DNA from: Henricia sp. BOLD:AAB3569
Taxonomy: Eukaryota > Echinodermata > Asteroidea > Spinulosida > Echinasteridae
Length of the DNA stretch: 64,000 nucleotides
Reading direction: 5' to 3'
NCBI GenBank assembly: GCA_037783545.1
Contig: JBBELK010001088.1
Span: 62,001-126,000, forward strand
The notes beneath the pieces are model-generated. The model saw only the letters and a program-made list of their open reading frames with translations, was not told the DNA's origin and did no database searches. Shown piece after piece: positions 24,106-36,575 of the stretch (within the stretch, counting starts at the first letter, position 1; each line of letters opens with the position of its first letter). The translations under genes were made by a program, and so were the position numbers.

Positions 24106-25242
24106 AGAAAGAGGATTTGTAAAAAGAGCAGGCGAGAGATATTGTATTTTAACGATTTATGAAAATATGATTGAAAATTAAATTTGTGCAATCGATTGAT
24201 CGTCCAGTGTACAAAAATGTATGAAATCTGTGAATAATAAATTATTGATTTGTGAGTTTTTATTTGAAAACACATGTCTGTTTGTTTGGTTGTTTGTTGG
24301 AACATTGTTTACTCAGGTAATGTTAAACAGGACGTGCTACTTTTTACTAATCTATTGCCCCAAGTTATCGCTCGGACTCCGAACCTTATATTCCACATTA
24401 TAATTGTGTCCGTAGTATGTGGACTGGAAATCAGTCTAACAGTCGCCATTCGAACTAGACTGAATGCCAGTCGAATATTACTTTCGTGTTGGAATGTGGA
24501 ATATGAGGTTCAGGAACATAGAGTTGTATAAGCCGTGTCAGGAACTTGTCTGGTTCCCAGACCAAAACATTCCGACTATTATCTGAGATCATCTTTTTTC
24601 CCTTGCAGTACACATCGTCAACTGCAGGGGAGATATTGCTTCTGATTGTGGCATATAGGCTACTTGTACGTTTTGTCGGTAATTTTACCTCAACAACCTT
24701 ACACCACGCTTTTCCCTTAGTCAATAACGCAATGTGACTCAAAGCAGATTCGAACAGACGAAAGTTGTGAACTTGGAACCAGTCTCTAGTCGAATTTTTC
24801 CGTGGATGCCTCGACTAGTTCTCAGCTAGACCTCACATCGACTGGTTCAGCCACCTCATCAGCGTCGTAGCTAGGGGTTCCCGCCCCCCCCCCCCCCACC
24901 CCTCTCCCAAGAAAAAAAATCCGATACATGTATTGGTATCAAAAAGGCAAGGAAAAGTGGAAAAATAAATGATTTTTGAAAACGAATACGTAGTCGAACA
25001 TCGACAACCCTCCCTTACCGTGCATTGCAATACATCCCGCTTTATCCACGACCAATGACACCGGGAGCGCACGGGACAATCGATCAGCATATGACGTAAC
25101 ATTCGCTATGCGGTGATCGACGTACAATCAGGTTTGTACAATGTACATGTATTCGTGTTTTGGAATATATAGATCGGAAACCTGTCTAGCCATGCGACCG
25201 GCGCATGCATAATACGTAAACTAAAAAACACAAATTGTGTGA
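24106..25242. other. Non-coding stretch before the tandem array
   Basis: No gene recognised. It contains a poly-C run at about 24883-24899 and several GGAATATGAGG/AGACTGG fragments similar to foldbacks within the array units. Confidence 0.5.
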
Positions 25243-25299
25243 GTTCGTATATGGATTAGGTGGACCGGACACTAGTCTATAGTCGTCACTTGAACTTGT

Positions 25300-25406
25300 T
25301 AGACTGGTTTCCGGATCACATATTCCACACACAAACACATTTTCTACATGTACGTGTAACTCAATGCACAAACGTGCGTGGAATATGAGGTCTGGAAACC
25401 AGTCTA
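25300..25406. repeat. Foldback at the left end of U1
   Basis: TAGACTGGTTTCCGGATCAC is mirrored by GGTCTGGAAACCAGTCTA, about 35-bp arms around a loop. Equivalents lie at 32359-32451 (U2) and 40377-40469 (U3) with shorter loops. A related hairpin with TAGACTGGTTCGCGGACC arms occurs near the right end of each unit. Confidence 0.82.
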
Positions 25407-26040
25407 GGGTACTGATCAAAATTACATACAAAAGCAGACGAAATCTGCTGTTTGGTTCATTTTCACTATTTACCAAGCTCGTGAAGCTTTGTAAACAAAC
25501 ACACGTGCTCAAAGTGGAGACTGTTTTCGTAAAATACAATGCCGAATAACAAGGATGACAAGCATTGATCAACAAAGACACGTTTTGTGTCAAATTTGCG
25601 GATCCTGTGCCCTGATTTTTGGACTTTGAAGATCGTCTGCGAGCTGCTCACGCCCGGCGCCAAAGACAAGTTGGCACGATCAATTTCTCACGTTCGTCAA
25701 CCGTTGCGTTCCTACTCCCAACTCTCTCCAATCCAGGATAAAGTCGGCGCCTGTGCAGTTTCTCAGCCGAGTGGGCTAGTCAGCTTAGGTCATGCAGGTA
25801 GGCCTACGTTGATGTTAATTTTTTGGGAAAGAATTGGGATTTATGGGAAGTTCATCATGGCTTCAAAATTTTTATTTTTTTCCATCATAATCTGAACATT
25901 CCAATGCTAGATGAGTCATTTTAAAGAAAACAATTTCTGATCAACTTCCCAACTCTTACCATTTTTTGTTAGGGGCCGACCAACATGACCAAAATTGTCA
26001 AAATTGTCACGGTTCTACATGTTCTACATGTTTTACAAAG

Positions 26041-26259
26041 GGAAATTTATAAAACCCGGAGGTCGGAGGTACCCGGAGGTAGATGTTTTTTTTACTAACA
26101 TATGTAGTTGGTGCATTGACGGTAAACCCGGAGCTACTTGACGGTAAATAACAAGCCGGAGGTAGGTTGTAGCATGTACTACACGGTCACAAAAAAATCT
26201 ACCTCCGGGTTACCTCCGACCTCCGAGTTACCCGACCTCCGAGTTTCAACCACACCCTC
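26041..26259. mobile_element. 219-bp inverted-repeat insertion specific to U1, 7-bp duplication
   Basis: Flanked by TACAAAG at 26034-26040 and 26260-26266. U2 (33145-33151) and U3 have one TACAAAG at the equivalent place and no insert. The inner arms read AAACCCGGAGGTCGGAGGT and its near-complement. A related 206-bp copy sits at 39515-39720 in a CA repeat inside the TTAA element of U2. Confidence 0.85.
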
Positions 26260-26755
26260 TACAAAGCATGGTATTTTTCAAGAAACCCCTCCCCCGAAAT
26301 ACTACTTATCGACATTTTTTTGTCAGTATAGCCTACTGTGAAATGTCAAAATTTAACAGTGGTGCATGTAAAATTGTATGCAGCCCTCGACCCCCATCCC
26401 CTTTCCTACACTAATTAAAATTACAGATTGATCCATATTACAATATCCATTTCTTTATCTGACAGACCGAATGCATCTCCAGGATTTGTGGCGTGCATGA
26501 CCAAGATGAAGAAGGGGCAGAATATAGCGGGAGGGAGGTACGAGCAACAGTTTTATTTTTATAGACCAATGTTTTAGCCAGAAGTGTGTCTGGGTGTTTT
26601 GTGTTTTGACACATATAAACTAAGAAGGCATTCAAAGTAACTCAAGTGGTGTTTAAATATTAGCCCAAAGGAGTGTTGAAAGTAGCCCAGGGAGTGTCCA
26701 AAGTAACTCCAGGGTGTCGAAAAGTAGCTAAAGGGGTGTTCCAAATACCCCATTT

Positions 26756-26846
26756 CACTATGAGCAACTAACAATGGAAATTGGGCACAGACCATTGTTA
26801 TTAACAATGGTCTGTGCCAAATTTCCATTGTTAGTTGCTCACAGTG
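26756..26846. repeat. 91-bp near-perfect palindrome (U1)
   Basis: CACTATGAGCAACTAACAAT on the left is mirrored by ATTGTTAGTTGCTCACAGTG on the right, with GACCATTGTTATTAACAATGG at the centre, so there is almost no loop. Equivalents are at 33870-33960 (U2) and 41893-41983 (U3), and a mobilised 89-bp relative is at 46258-46346. Confidence 0.9.
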
Positions 26847-27626
26847 TTTGAAGAAGAATTCAATGTGATGTGCAAACCTAGCTCAAAATGGTTTCTAAAG
26901 TACCTCAGGGGCATTTATAATATCCAAATACTCAACTGGCTAAAACCATTGGTTGTAATTGTATTGTTAGAGTCGTCCAAAGTTGCCAACATTTTCACAG
27001 TTCTACAAAGTATAGAAAGGGGGATGGAGGTCGAGGGCCTTGTATGACTTTACACTGTCAAATTTTGACATTTTACTGTGACAACAAAATGTTGATAAGT
27101 ATTGGAAGGGGTGGGGGTGGGTGTGTCTTGAAAAATAAGTGCTCTCTAGAACTGTGAAGATGTTGACAAGTTTGGATGGCCCCTTGAAGGAGTGTGTTCA
27201 GATTTTACCTGAAGATGGGTTTCATTGCAACATTATAACAGTCATATAAAATACCATCCCAAAATACTATAAATAGGAGAAAAAGTAACCCAAAAATTTC
27301 AATTTCCAATTTGGATGTGGAAGCAAAAAGGTTGGTGTGATCACTGCACTGCTTTATGGAACCAGATAAATAACTTACATTGGAATTTGTTTATGATATC
27401 CTTGAAAATATACGGATTGAGAATGCAAAATTTCAGAATGGTAATGAGAAATATATGACAAATGATATGGTATCAAATTCTCAACACCCATGGGGAAAAA
27501 TGGGGGCTAAAAAAATGTGACCTGGACACGCTCTTTTGAAGTTAAAGTATGTACCAACATCTAAGACCCCTGACTGATCATTAATGTCTTATTTATTTTG
27601 TATGTTACATCAGTCACTGATCTTCT

Positions 27627-27983
27627 TTAAGAAGGTAGAACACATGATTAGTAAACTGTTAGAAGGGGTGTTACCTCCAATCGTGATTAGAAGCCCATGT
27701 TTATAAAACTGCCCTGTAATTCCAGCTACAGAGGTGTAGTAATACTTCTGAAAACTTGACAAAATCCATGCATGGTTTTTGTGTTGAGTTGAATAAAGTC
27801 TTTTGCAAAAGACTTTTAGAAAACCACCTTTAGTTGTTAATTTCTCACACAAAATGCCATTTTTGACTGAAATGAAAACATGTGGTGATAGTACCATTGT
27901 TATTAACACTTTTAGTAAGGTTTTTCTTGTCAACTCGTGAACAAAAAGTTAGGGTAACTGCAAATGATGTGTTCTACCTTTAA
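27627..27983. mobile_element. TTAA-flanked MITE within U1
   Basis: TTAA at 27627-27630 and 27980-27983 bounds ends GAAGGTAGAACACATGATT and the near-complement of AGGTAGAACACATCATT. It is present at the same position in U2 (34739-35096) and U3 (42748 to about 43102, right TTAA decayed), so it predates the triplication. A 107-codon minus-strand open frame inside it is intact in U1 and U2 but shortened in U3, and is not called as a gene. Confidence 0.78.
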
Positions 27984-29407
27984 AAAGTTAACAGCATTCC
28001 AGTGGAAAGTTGCAATAATGAACATGTGTGGGATCCATCATAACAAGTGTTTGTGGTCGTCATTTGTTACAATAAACAAAAAGAGATACATAATTGTTAC
28101 GAACCGTGAGTGATGTTCACTAGAAAGTTTGATATAGTGAAGTTTCTATGTATATCGTGTTCATTATAGAAACTTTCCACTGTAATGTCTTCAGATAAAA
28201 ATGTTAATTGAATAGAGTAAATCTTCACTTAGAGATGCATTCTGCCCCAACATCCATGGAATTTATGTACCATAAATGAACTCAAACTGCAAATACATGC
28301 ATGTTAACCCTTTTGTCACCCTGAAGACATTTTGGAACTTGGGTGTTCGAGATACAAAAAGCATTTGCGGCAAAAATTGTGCGGATCTTTGTCGTAAATT
28401 TACTGACATTTTGAAGGAATAAGTTACTTTTGTGAATCCTGCTTAAATTTGAACCATCATTTTTACATCTTAAATCAAAGTTGTTTTTTTTTTATGTGGT
28501 AGAATCACTTTTTTGGGTCATTTTGAACCTTTTAATCCCATTTTATTTCTCATAGTGTCTTTTATCATTCCTTTCAGCCCATTTTATTGTATTTGCGGTA
28601 ATTTTGGCCCTGTTTTATTGCATTTCTATCGTAATTTCATCATTTATTTACTTTTTTTTAGCCCATTTCATCGTACTTTAATTGTAGTTTTGTACATTTT
28701 TACTTTTAACCCTTTTTATTGTATAATTTCTGACCCTTTGGCCCTGTTTGATTGTATTTCTGTAGATTTGAGCCATTTTGAAACCTTTTAAAACCCTTTT
28801 TGAGCCATTTTACAGTGTTTTAACATAGTAATTTTGCCATTTTCAGCCTTTTTAGCCCATTTAATGTAATTTTGTAATTTTGACCTTTTGGCGCTCCATA
28901 ACTTATCTATTGTTAATTTCGTCATTTTTAACCATGAATTGTAATTTTGACATTTTGGCGCTCCATCATATGCTGATTCATTGTAATTTTTCATTTTTCG
29001 TCTTTTTAATCGATATTTTGAAATTTTGTCTCTTTGGCGCTCCATACCTGTATTTCCCGATGTACATGTAGTTGAGTGTATTACACGGTGCATGTGAGAC
29101 CGTTAAGTTGGTCCATGCACACGCACCAAAAAAATAAAAAAGTATGGTGCACAAAAAACACAAAATTATGCACCCGCCAAAATGTGTCCTCCCTTTTGCC
29201 CCTCCCCTTCTTGTCTCCTCCCCCACCATCTCCTCCCCTTGCCGCATCCTTCCGGTGTCGTCTCCTCTGCGTTGTTTCCTCCGTTGTCTTTATTCATGGG
29301 GTTAGTGGTTAGTACATATTATACACATCAATCATGGGGTTAGTATATAAATCATGGGGTTAGTATATAAATCATGGGGTTAGTATATCAATCATGGGGT
29401 TAGTACA

Positions 29408-29484
29408 TGCTCGCCGCGGGAGTTGAACCGGGGTCCTCAGATCTCGAGTTCTCCGCTCTCTCCACTAGACCACCGCGGTGAGCA
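29408..29484 (-). ncRNA. tRNA-like sequence in U1
   Basis: On the minus strand there is an A-box TGGTCTAGTGG and a B-box GGTTCAACTCC at tRNA spacing. The ends TGCTCACCGCGG and CCGCGGCGAGCA pair over 12 bp with one mismatch, longer than a normal 7-bp acceptor stem. The D and anticodon arms pair poorly, so this is more likely a tRNA-derived SINE head or pseudogene than a working tRNA. Copies exist in U2 and U3. Confidence 0.5.
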
Positions 29485-30701
29485 CACCAGGTTAAGAATT
29501 TTGGACCTGATGAATATTAGAACCAGTTTGTATACCACACTGTATTACAGGAGGTTCGATGAAGAGCGCCCTCTCGTGACTTGAAGGGCGCCCTCTCGTG
29601 ACTTGAAGAGCGCCCTCTATTTACTTTTAATACACCCTTAAGCAAATTAAATTGGTCAACGGGGGTTTAAATTTTAATTGGTCATGGACAACCACTGGAT
29701 GTTTCCACAAGAAATATATAAATTGAAGCAGACCCAACAGAACTTAAAAAGGAAGAAAGGATAAATAAAAAGTACCCAAAAAAAAGCAATAAAAAAGCAC
29801 AAACTAACAGAAAAAAAGACAAGAGAAAATTACATTTTATCAATATATATTTCTTTATTTAAATTGGTAACAATTTAAAACAATGTAACAGTACAATCTG
29901 GATAATTTCTTATTTTAAAGAAAAGGGAATGTATCGGGCAGTATTGTATTTAACAGAAATATGCAAATAAGCAATCGGAAAAATGAACTAAAAATCACTT
30001 GAAAGTTAAGCCAATTTACGTGTAAACTAATGAAGTATGTTAACAATAGTACTGCTAATTTGCTGTTACATTCATGGCACTGAAATTCCTTCCATGAGAT
30101 AGTACAGATCTGATAGAAAAGCCAAACTTTGGTGGGAAAAAAACAACAAAATTTTCCCTTGGAAAAACCTAGTGCACTCAAGCGTGAAACAGACGGTCTC
30201 TCCTCCAGAGTATATCTCAGATTCAACCTAGGACCCGAAAGCCACTTCTAGGAAATCAGAAACTTACTCCAGAAGAACACTCCCGAAATTACTCGCGGCC
30301 CAAAAAGGGCCAAATCTAATCAACGTAACAGCGATGGTTAGCATGCAGTGGACTTTTTGCATCACCTACGCGCATGCGTAATTATTCAGGGTTCTTCCTG
30401 CACTTTTGCGGCCTAGACTGGTTCGCGGACCTCATATTCTACAGAACACGAAAATTCATATTATGTGGTCCGCGAACCAGTCTATTCTGCTGCCTGGCGG
30501 CGCTGTTCGAGTAGGCACCCCTGCATGTTACAATAATTATTTTGCCAAGTCGCCTTCTCATAAAATCTACTAAGTTGACTTGGCAAAATTCCATGCGCCT
30601 AAGGTCTACTGTTTACTACAAACAACCTACTGCGTGCAATGTTTGCCCTTCAAATAAAATAAAAAACACCATACCACAACAGAATAGACTGATCCACATT
30701 G

Positions 30702-30813
30702 CAGTCAAACCTTGATAATAAGAGCACTGTTATCACAACATTCTGCTTATAACGAGGACAATTTGTTTTTATCCCTGATAATACAAGATTCCTGTTAGAA
30801 CGAGGTTTGACTG
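30702..30813. mobile_element. Short pogo/Tigger-like MITE in U1
   Basis: Ends CAGTCAAACCTTGATAATA and the complement of CAGTCAAACCTCGTTCTAA. The termini resemble Tigger/pogo-type elements as I recall them. Copies lie at 37794-37905 and 46446-46556. Its inner CCTGATAATAAGAGCAC segment is repeated in tandem just downstream in each unit. Confidence 0.7.
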
Positions 30814-31020
30814 GACACCCTATCCTTTGTAAATTGAAAACGGCAATGAACACTGCATATGTAGTAGTTCAAAGTTGCTTGGCAGTTTTCATGTGGGCGG
30901 GGCTTACTGGATCAGTCTATCCTTTATACACTGATTATGTGCATTTTGATGTTGGGTGGAGCTACATTTGAATATGGGCGGAGCCTACAGAGTTAGTCTA
31001 CAGCCACCAAAAACTAGTGT

Positions 31021-31175
31021 GATAATAACCCTGATAATAAGAGGACTGTTAATACAACATTCTGCTTATAACAAGGAACCCTGATAATAAGAGCACTGTT
31101 ATACAACATTCTGCTTATAACAAGGAACCCTGATAATAAGAGCACTGTTAATACAACATTCTGCTTATAAAGACA
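31021..31175. repeat. Tandem CCTGATAATAAGAGCAC repeat in U1
   Basis: A repeat of about 50 bp (CCTGATAATAAGAGCACTG...ACATTCTGCTTATAACAAGG) derived from the interior of the adjacent pogo-like MITE, with three copies here. U2 has two (38119-38215) and U3 about seven (46773-47115), so copy number varies between units. Confidence 0.82.
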
Positions 31176-31506
31176 ATTTCAAGTCCCAAGCCTTTGTTCT
31201 TCATTGTTTTCATTCCTGATAATACAAGGTTCCTGTTATAACAAGGTAATCTGCAAAGTCCCAAGGACCTCTTTCAGTCCTGCATGTGACCTGCTCTTGT
31301 GAATTGAGTGGGATGTCGTTGAACCTTTATATCGGGTCAACATTTTACTATGACCCCATTTAAATTTATTTCAATTTCATGAAGTCATTACAAATATTAA
31401 ATCTTCTCAAAACTATTATAAATTCCTTAAATGTTTCGTTTAAATGTTTGGCAAAACCGGTTTTTAATTTTTTTCCGTTAAACGGTTAAACGTCCCATCC
31501 TTAACT

Positions 31507-31630
31507 TTGCATTGACAGCCATGACAGGGGCAGGTTTTCATATTTAAATGATGTGACAATAGATTCACAAAGTGCCTACTTGTGCATGTTACACGGTGAC
31601 AATGTGATTGGTCCCTGTCATGGCCGCCCG
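31507..31630. repeat. Small foldback repeat in U1
   Basis: GCCATGACAGGGGCAG and GGTCCCTGTCATGGCCGC form short inverted ends around TTTCATATTTAAATGATGTG. Equivalents lie in U2 (about 38571-38686), U3 (about 48222-48330) and, outside the array, at about 49600-49720. Confidence 0.65.
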
Positions 31631-33869
31631 TGCAGAGTCTATAATAAAATGGGGTGTAATGGCCGAGTGGTCTATAGAGTGCAGGAATCTGTGCCAGTAC
31701 TAGAGCAAGGGGAGGGATTCCCCGGTGTCTCTGGCTGTTTCTAATTCAACTTAGAAGTTGATAGTTATTCGAATATCTATGTTAATTGATCCCATTCCTG
31801 TAATTGGCAGTCCTTCCGCTGTTGGATGTGGTAAATAAAAAAATAAAAACACACAAAACCTGTCAAGTGTCTTTCTTGGAAAAGTATATAGGATAATATA
31901 TCAATAGCTTATTTATACATGTATTATATAGTACTAGCTGATATAATATAAATGTGCAAAATAGGCCATACCAACTTACAAGTTTTCTGTGTAAAAACCA
32001 GTTTCTCTAAATTGGGCAATTTTCAATACAGATGCAACGAAGAGTTTGACGCGGAAAGGCTACATCCGCTGTGCATCATGAGAAAAAAAGTTGATATGTT
32101 GAGTATTCTTAACAAAATGCGAAGAAAATATTTTTTTCTTCATTTCCGAGTATTCGTTTTCAAATCAAATCTGAATTGTTTGAACAAATGGATATATGCG
32201 TACCAATGTCGACTGCACAGTCAGATAATGACCTCTCCGACAGGAACTCTTGGTGGCGCTCTTTATTGTAAAACGCCCAAATTCTACAACCCAAATAAAG
32301 TGTTCGTATATGGAATAGGTGGACCGGACACTAGTCTATAGTTGTCGCTTGAACTTGTTAGACTGGTTTCCGGATCACATATTCCGCCCACAAACACATT
32401 TTCTATATGTACAAACACGTGCGTGGAATATGAGGTCCGGAAATCAGTCTATTATACTTCGGGGCGCGCGCGCTGATCAAAATCGACTAGGCCTACATAA
32501 GCAGACGAAATCTGCTGTTTAGTTCATTTTCACTATTTACCAAGCTCGTGAAGCTTTGTAAACAAACACACGTGCTCAAAGTGGAGACTGTTTTCGTAAA
32601 ATACAATGCCGAATAACGAGGATGACAAGCATTGATCAACAAAGACACGTTTTGTGTCAAATTTGCGGATCCTAGCTGTGATGTGGCCAACAATATGGTG
32701 GCCTGCTTCAATTTTTGGACTTTGAATATGGTCGTCTGCTCACGCCCAGCGATGGCACGATCAATTTTGCTTCATGTTCGTTGCGATCTTACTCCCAACT
32801 GTCTCCATTCCAGGATAAAGTCTGCGCCTGTGCAGTTTCGTAGCCAATTAAGTGGGCTAGTCGATCAGCTCAGGTCATGCAGGTATAGGCCTATGACTAT
32901 GTTAATGTTAATTTTTTTGGGGAAAGAATTGGAATTTATGGGAAGTTTGTCATGGTTCAGTTGTGTGCAAAACAAATCTTAAATTTTTCCCACTCAAAAT
33001 TTTTGTTTTTTCTATCATAATCTGCATGCACATCCCATTGCTAAAAAAAATGCTGATCAACTTCCCAACTCTTACCATTTTTTGAGCCGACCATGCCGAC
33101 CAACATGACCAAAATTGTCAACATTTGTACGGTTTTACATGTTCTACAAAGCATGGTATTTTTCTTCAAGAAACCCCTCCCTCCCCCGAAATACTACTTA
33201 TGAAAATGTTTTTGTCCGTATAGCCTACTGTGAAATGTCAACATTTAACAGTGCCACAGTGGTGCATGTAAAATTGTATGCAGCCCTCGACCCCCATCAC
33301 CTTTCCTACGCTCTATAGACCCGTGAAAACGTTGACAACTTTGGACGGCCCCTTTGGTCAGCACTGCCCCTCCAGTTTGCCTCAATTTGCCGGACTCAAA
33401 GATGAGTGCAAATAAATTCCTGTGGAAAGTTTAACCTTGTTTACCCTACATGTGTAGGGGCCCGAGTCTGTAATTGTTTAAACTCAGTTGGTTTTTGGAA
33501 ACAAAATGATCATGAAAAACAACAATAAATTTACAAATTTGTTTGTTCCATAAAATAACAATATTCGTTTCTTTATTTGACAGACCGAATGCATCTCCAG
33601 GATTTGTGGCGTGCATGACCAAGACGAAGAAGGGGAAGAATATAACGGGAGGGAGGTACGAGCAACAGTTTTATTTTTATAGACCAATGTTTTAGCCAGA
33701 AGTGTATCTGGGTGTTTTGTGTTTTGACACATTAACTAAAAAGGCATTCAAAGTAACTCAAGTGGTGTTTAAATTAGCCCAAAGGAGTGTTCAAATTAGC
33801 CCAGGGAGTGTCAAAAGTAACTCCAGGGTGTCGAAAAGTAGATAAAGGGGTGTTCCAAATACCCCATTT

Positions 33870-33960
33870 CACTATGAGCAACTAACAATGGAAATTGGGC
33901 ACAGACCATTGTTATTAACAATGGTCTGTGCCAAATTTCCATTGTTAGTTGCTCATAGTG
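33870..33960. repeat. 91-bp palindrome (U2)
   Basis: Same palindrome as 26756-26846, with fully matching ends CACTATGAG and CTCATAGTG. It lies inside the interval where U2 switches from U3-like to U1-like sequence. Confidence 0.9.
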
Positions 33961-34738
33961 TTTGAAGAAGAATTCAATGTGATGTGCAAACTAGCTCAAA
34001 AGGGTTTCTAAAGTACCTCAGGTGCATTTATAATATCCAAATACTCAACTGGCTAAAACCATTGGTTGTAATTGTAATGTTAGAGTCGTCCAAAGTTGCC
34101 AACATTTTCATAGTTCTACAAAGTATAGAAAGGGGGATGGAGGTCGAGGGCCTTGTATGACTTTACACTGTCAAATTTTGACATTTTACTGTGACAACAA
34201 AATGTTGATAAGTATTGGAAGGGGTGGGGGTGGGTGTGTCTTGAAAAATAAGTGCTCTCTAGAACTGTGAAGATGTTGACAACTTTGGATGGCCCCTTGA
34301 AGGAGTGTGTTCAGATTTTACCTGAAGATGGGTTTCATTGCAACATTATAACAGTCATATAAAATACCATCCCAAAATACTATCAATAGGAGAAAAAAAA
34401 ACCCAAAAATTTCAATTTCCAATTTGGATGTGGAAGCAAAAAGGTTGGTGTGATCACTGCACTGCTTTATGGAACCAGATAAATTACTTACATTGGAATT
34501 TTTATTATGATATCCTTGAAAATATACGGATTGAAAATGCAAAATTTCAGAATGGTAATAAGAAATATATGACAAATGATATGGTATCAAATTCTCAACA
34601 CCCATGGGGAAAAATGGGGGCTAAAAAATGTGATCTGGACACGCTCTTTTAAAGTTAAAGTATGTACCAACATCTAAGACCCCTGACTGATCATTAATGT
34701 CTTATTTATTTTGTATGTTACATCAGTCACTGATCTTC

Positions 34739-35096
34739 TTTAAGAAGGTAGAACACATGATTAGTAAACTGTTAGAAGGGGTGTTACCTCCAATCGTGAT
34801 TAGAAGCCCATGTTTATAAAACTGCCCTGTAATTCCAGCTACAGAGGTGTAGTAATACTTCTGAAAACTTGACAAAATCCATGCATGGTTTTTGTGTTGA
34901 GTTGAATAAAGTCTTTTGCAAAAGACTTTTAGAAAACCACCTTTAGTTGTTAATTTCTCACACAAAATGCCATTTTTGACTGAAATGAAAACATGTGGTG
35001 ATAGTACCATTGTTATTAACACTTTTAGTAAGGTTTTTCTTGTCAACTCGTGAACAAAAAGTTAGGGTCACTGCAAATGATGTGTTCTACCTTTAA
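34739..35096. mobile_element. TTAA-flanked MITE within U2
   Basis: Orthologous to 27627-27983 in U1, nearly identical, with TTAA at 34739-34742 and 35093-35096. Confidence 0.78.
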
Positions 35097-36498
35097 AAAG
35101 TTAACAGCATTCCAGTGGAAAGTTGCAATAATGAACATGTGTGGGATCCATAACAAGTGTTTGTGGTCGTCATTTGTTACAATAAACAAAAAGAGATACA
35201 TAATTGTTACGAACCGTGAGTGATGTTCACTAGAAAGTTTGATATAGTGAAGTTTCTATGTATATCGTGTTCATTATAGAAACTTTCCACTGTAATGTCT
35301 TCAGATAAAAATGTTAATTGAATAGAGTAAATCTTCACTTAGAGATGCATTCTGCCCCAACATCCATGGAATTTATGTACCATAAATGAACTCAAACTGC
35401 AAATACATGCATGTTAACCCTTTTGTCACCCTGAAGACATTTTGGAACTTGGGTGTTCGAGATACAAAAAGCATTTGCGGCAAAAATTGTGCGGATCTTT
35501 GTCGTAAATTTACTGACATTTTGAAGGAATAAGTTACTTTTGTGAATCCTGCTTAAATTTGAACCATCATTTTTACATCTTAAATCAAAGTTGGGTTTTT
35601 TTATGTGGTAGAATCACTTTTTTGGGTCATTTTGAACCTTTTAATCCCATTTTATTTCTCATAGTGTCTTTTATCATTCCTTTTAGCCCATTTTATTGTA
35701 TTTGCGGTCATTTTGGCCCTGTTTTATTGCATTTCTATCGTAATTTCGTCATTTATTTACTTTTTTTAGCCCATTTCATCGTACTTTAATTGTAGTTTTT
35801 TACATTTTTACTTGTAACACTTTTTATTGTATAATTTCTGACCCCTTTGGCCCTGTTTGATTGTATTTCTGTAGTTTTGAGCCATTTTGAAACCTTTTAA
35901 AACCCTTTTTGAGCCATTTTACAGTGTTTTAACATAGTAATTTTGCCATTTTCAGCCTTTTTAGCCCATTTAATGTAATTTTGTAATTTTGACCTTTTGG
36001 CGCTCCATAACTTATCTATTGTTAATTTCGTCATTTTTAACCATGAATTGTAATTTTGACATTTTGGCGCTCCATCATATGCTAATTCATTGTAATTTTA
36101 CATTTTTCGTCTTTTTAATCGATATTTTGAAATTTTGTCTCTTTGGCGCTCCATACCTGTATTTCCCGATGTACATGTAGTTGAGTGTATTACACGGTGC
36201 ATGTGAGACCGTTAAGTTGGTCCATGCACACGCACCAAAAAAAAAAAAAAAAGTATGGTGCACAAAAAACACAAAATTATGCACCCGCCAAAATGTGTCC
36301 TCCCTTTTGCCCCTCCCCTTCTTGTCTCCTCCCCCACCATCTCCTCCCCTTGCCGCATCCTTCCGGTGTCGTCTCCTCTGCGTTGTTTTCTCCGTTGTCT
36401 TTATTCATGGGGTTAGTGGTTAGTACATATTATACACATCAATCATGGGGTTAGTATATAAATCATGGGGTTAGTATATAAATCATGGGGTTAGTACA

Positions 36499-36575
36499 TG
36501 CTCGCCGCGGGAGTTGAACCGGGGTCCTCAGATCTCGAGTTCTCTGCTCTCTCCACTAGACCACCGCGGTGAGCA
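36499..36575 (-). ncRNA. tRNA-like sequence in U2
   Basis: 77-nt copy of the U1 sequence at 29408-29484, with one visible base difference (in the anticodon-arm region) and the same A-box, B-box and extended terminal stem. Probably a SINE head or pseudogene. Confidence 0.5.

Larger units (their letters stand above)
25243..32301. repeat. Tandem unit U1 (about 7.06 kb)
   Basis: First of three direct copies. Similarity starts at GTTCGTATATGGA and ends at AAATAAAGTGT, the junction with U2. Contents in order: foldback 25300-25406, unique insertion 26041-26259, palindrome 26756-26846, TTAA MITE 27631-27979, a T-rich degenerate tandem region (about 28500-28900), ATCATGGGGTTAGT repeats (about 29290-29405), a tRNA-like sequence, a second foldback and a pogo-like MITE. 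I see no conserved gene. Confidence 0.9.

Noticed and set aside
27610-27933. 107-codon minus-strand frame identical in U1 and U2 as a gene
   Set aside because: Identity reflects the recent duplication; the frame lies largely in a TTAA MITE, is shortened in U3, and has no recognisable motif.
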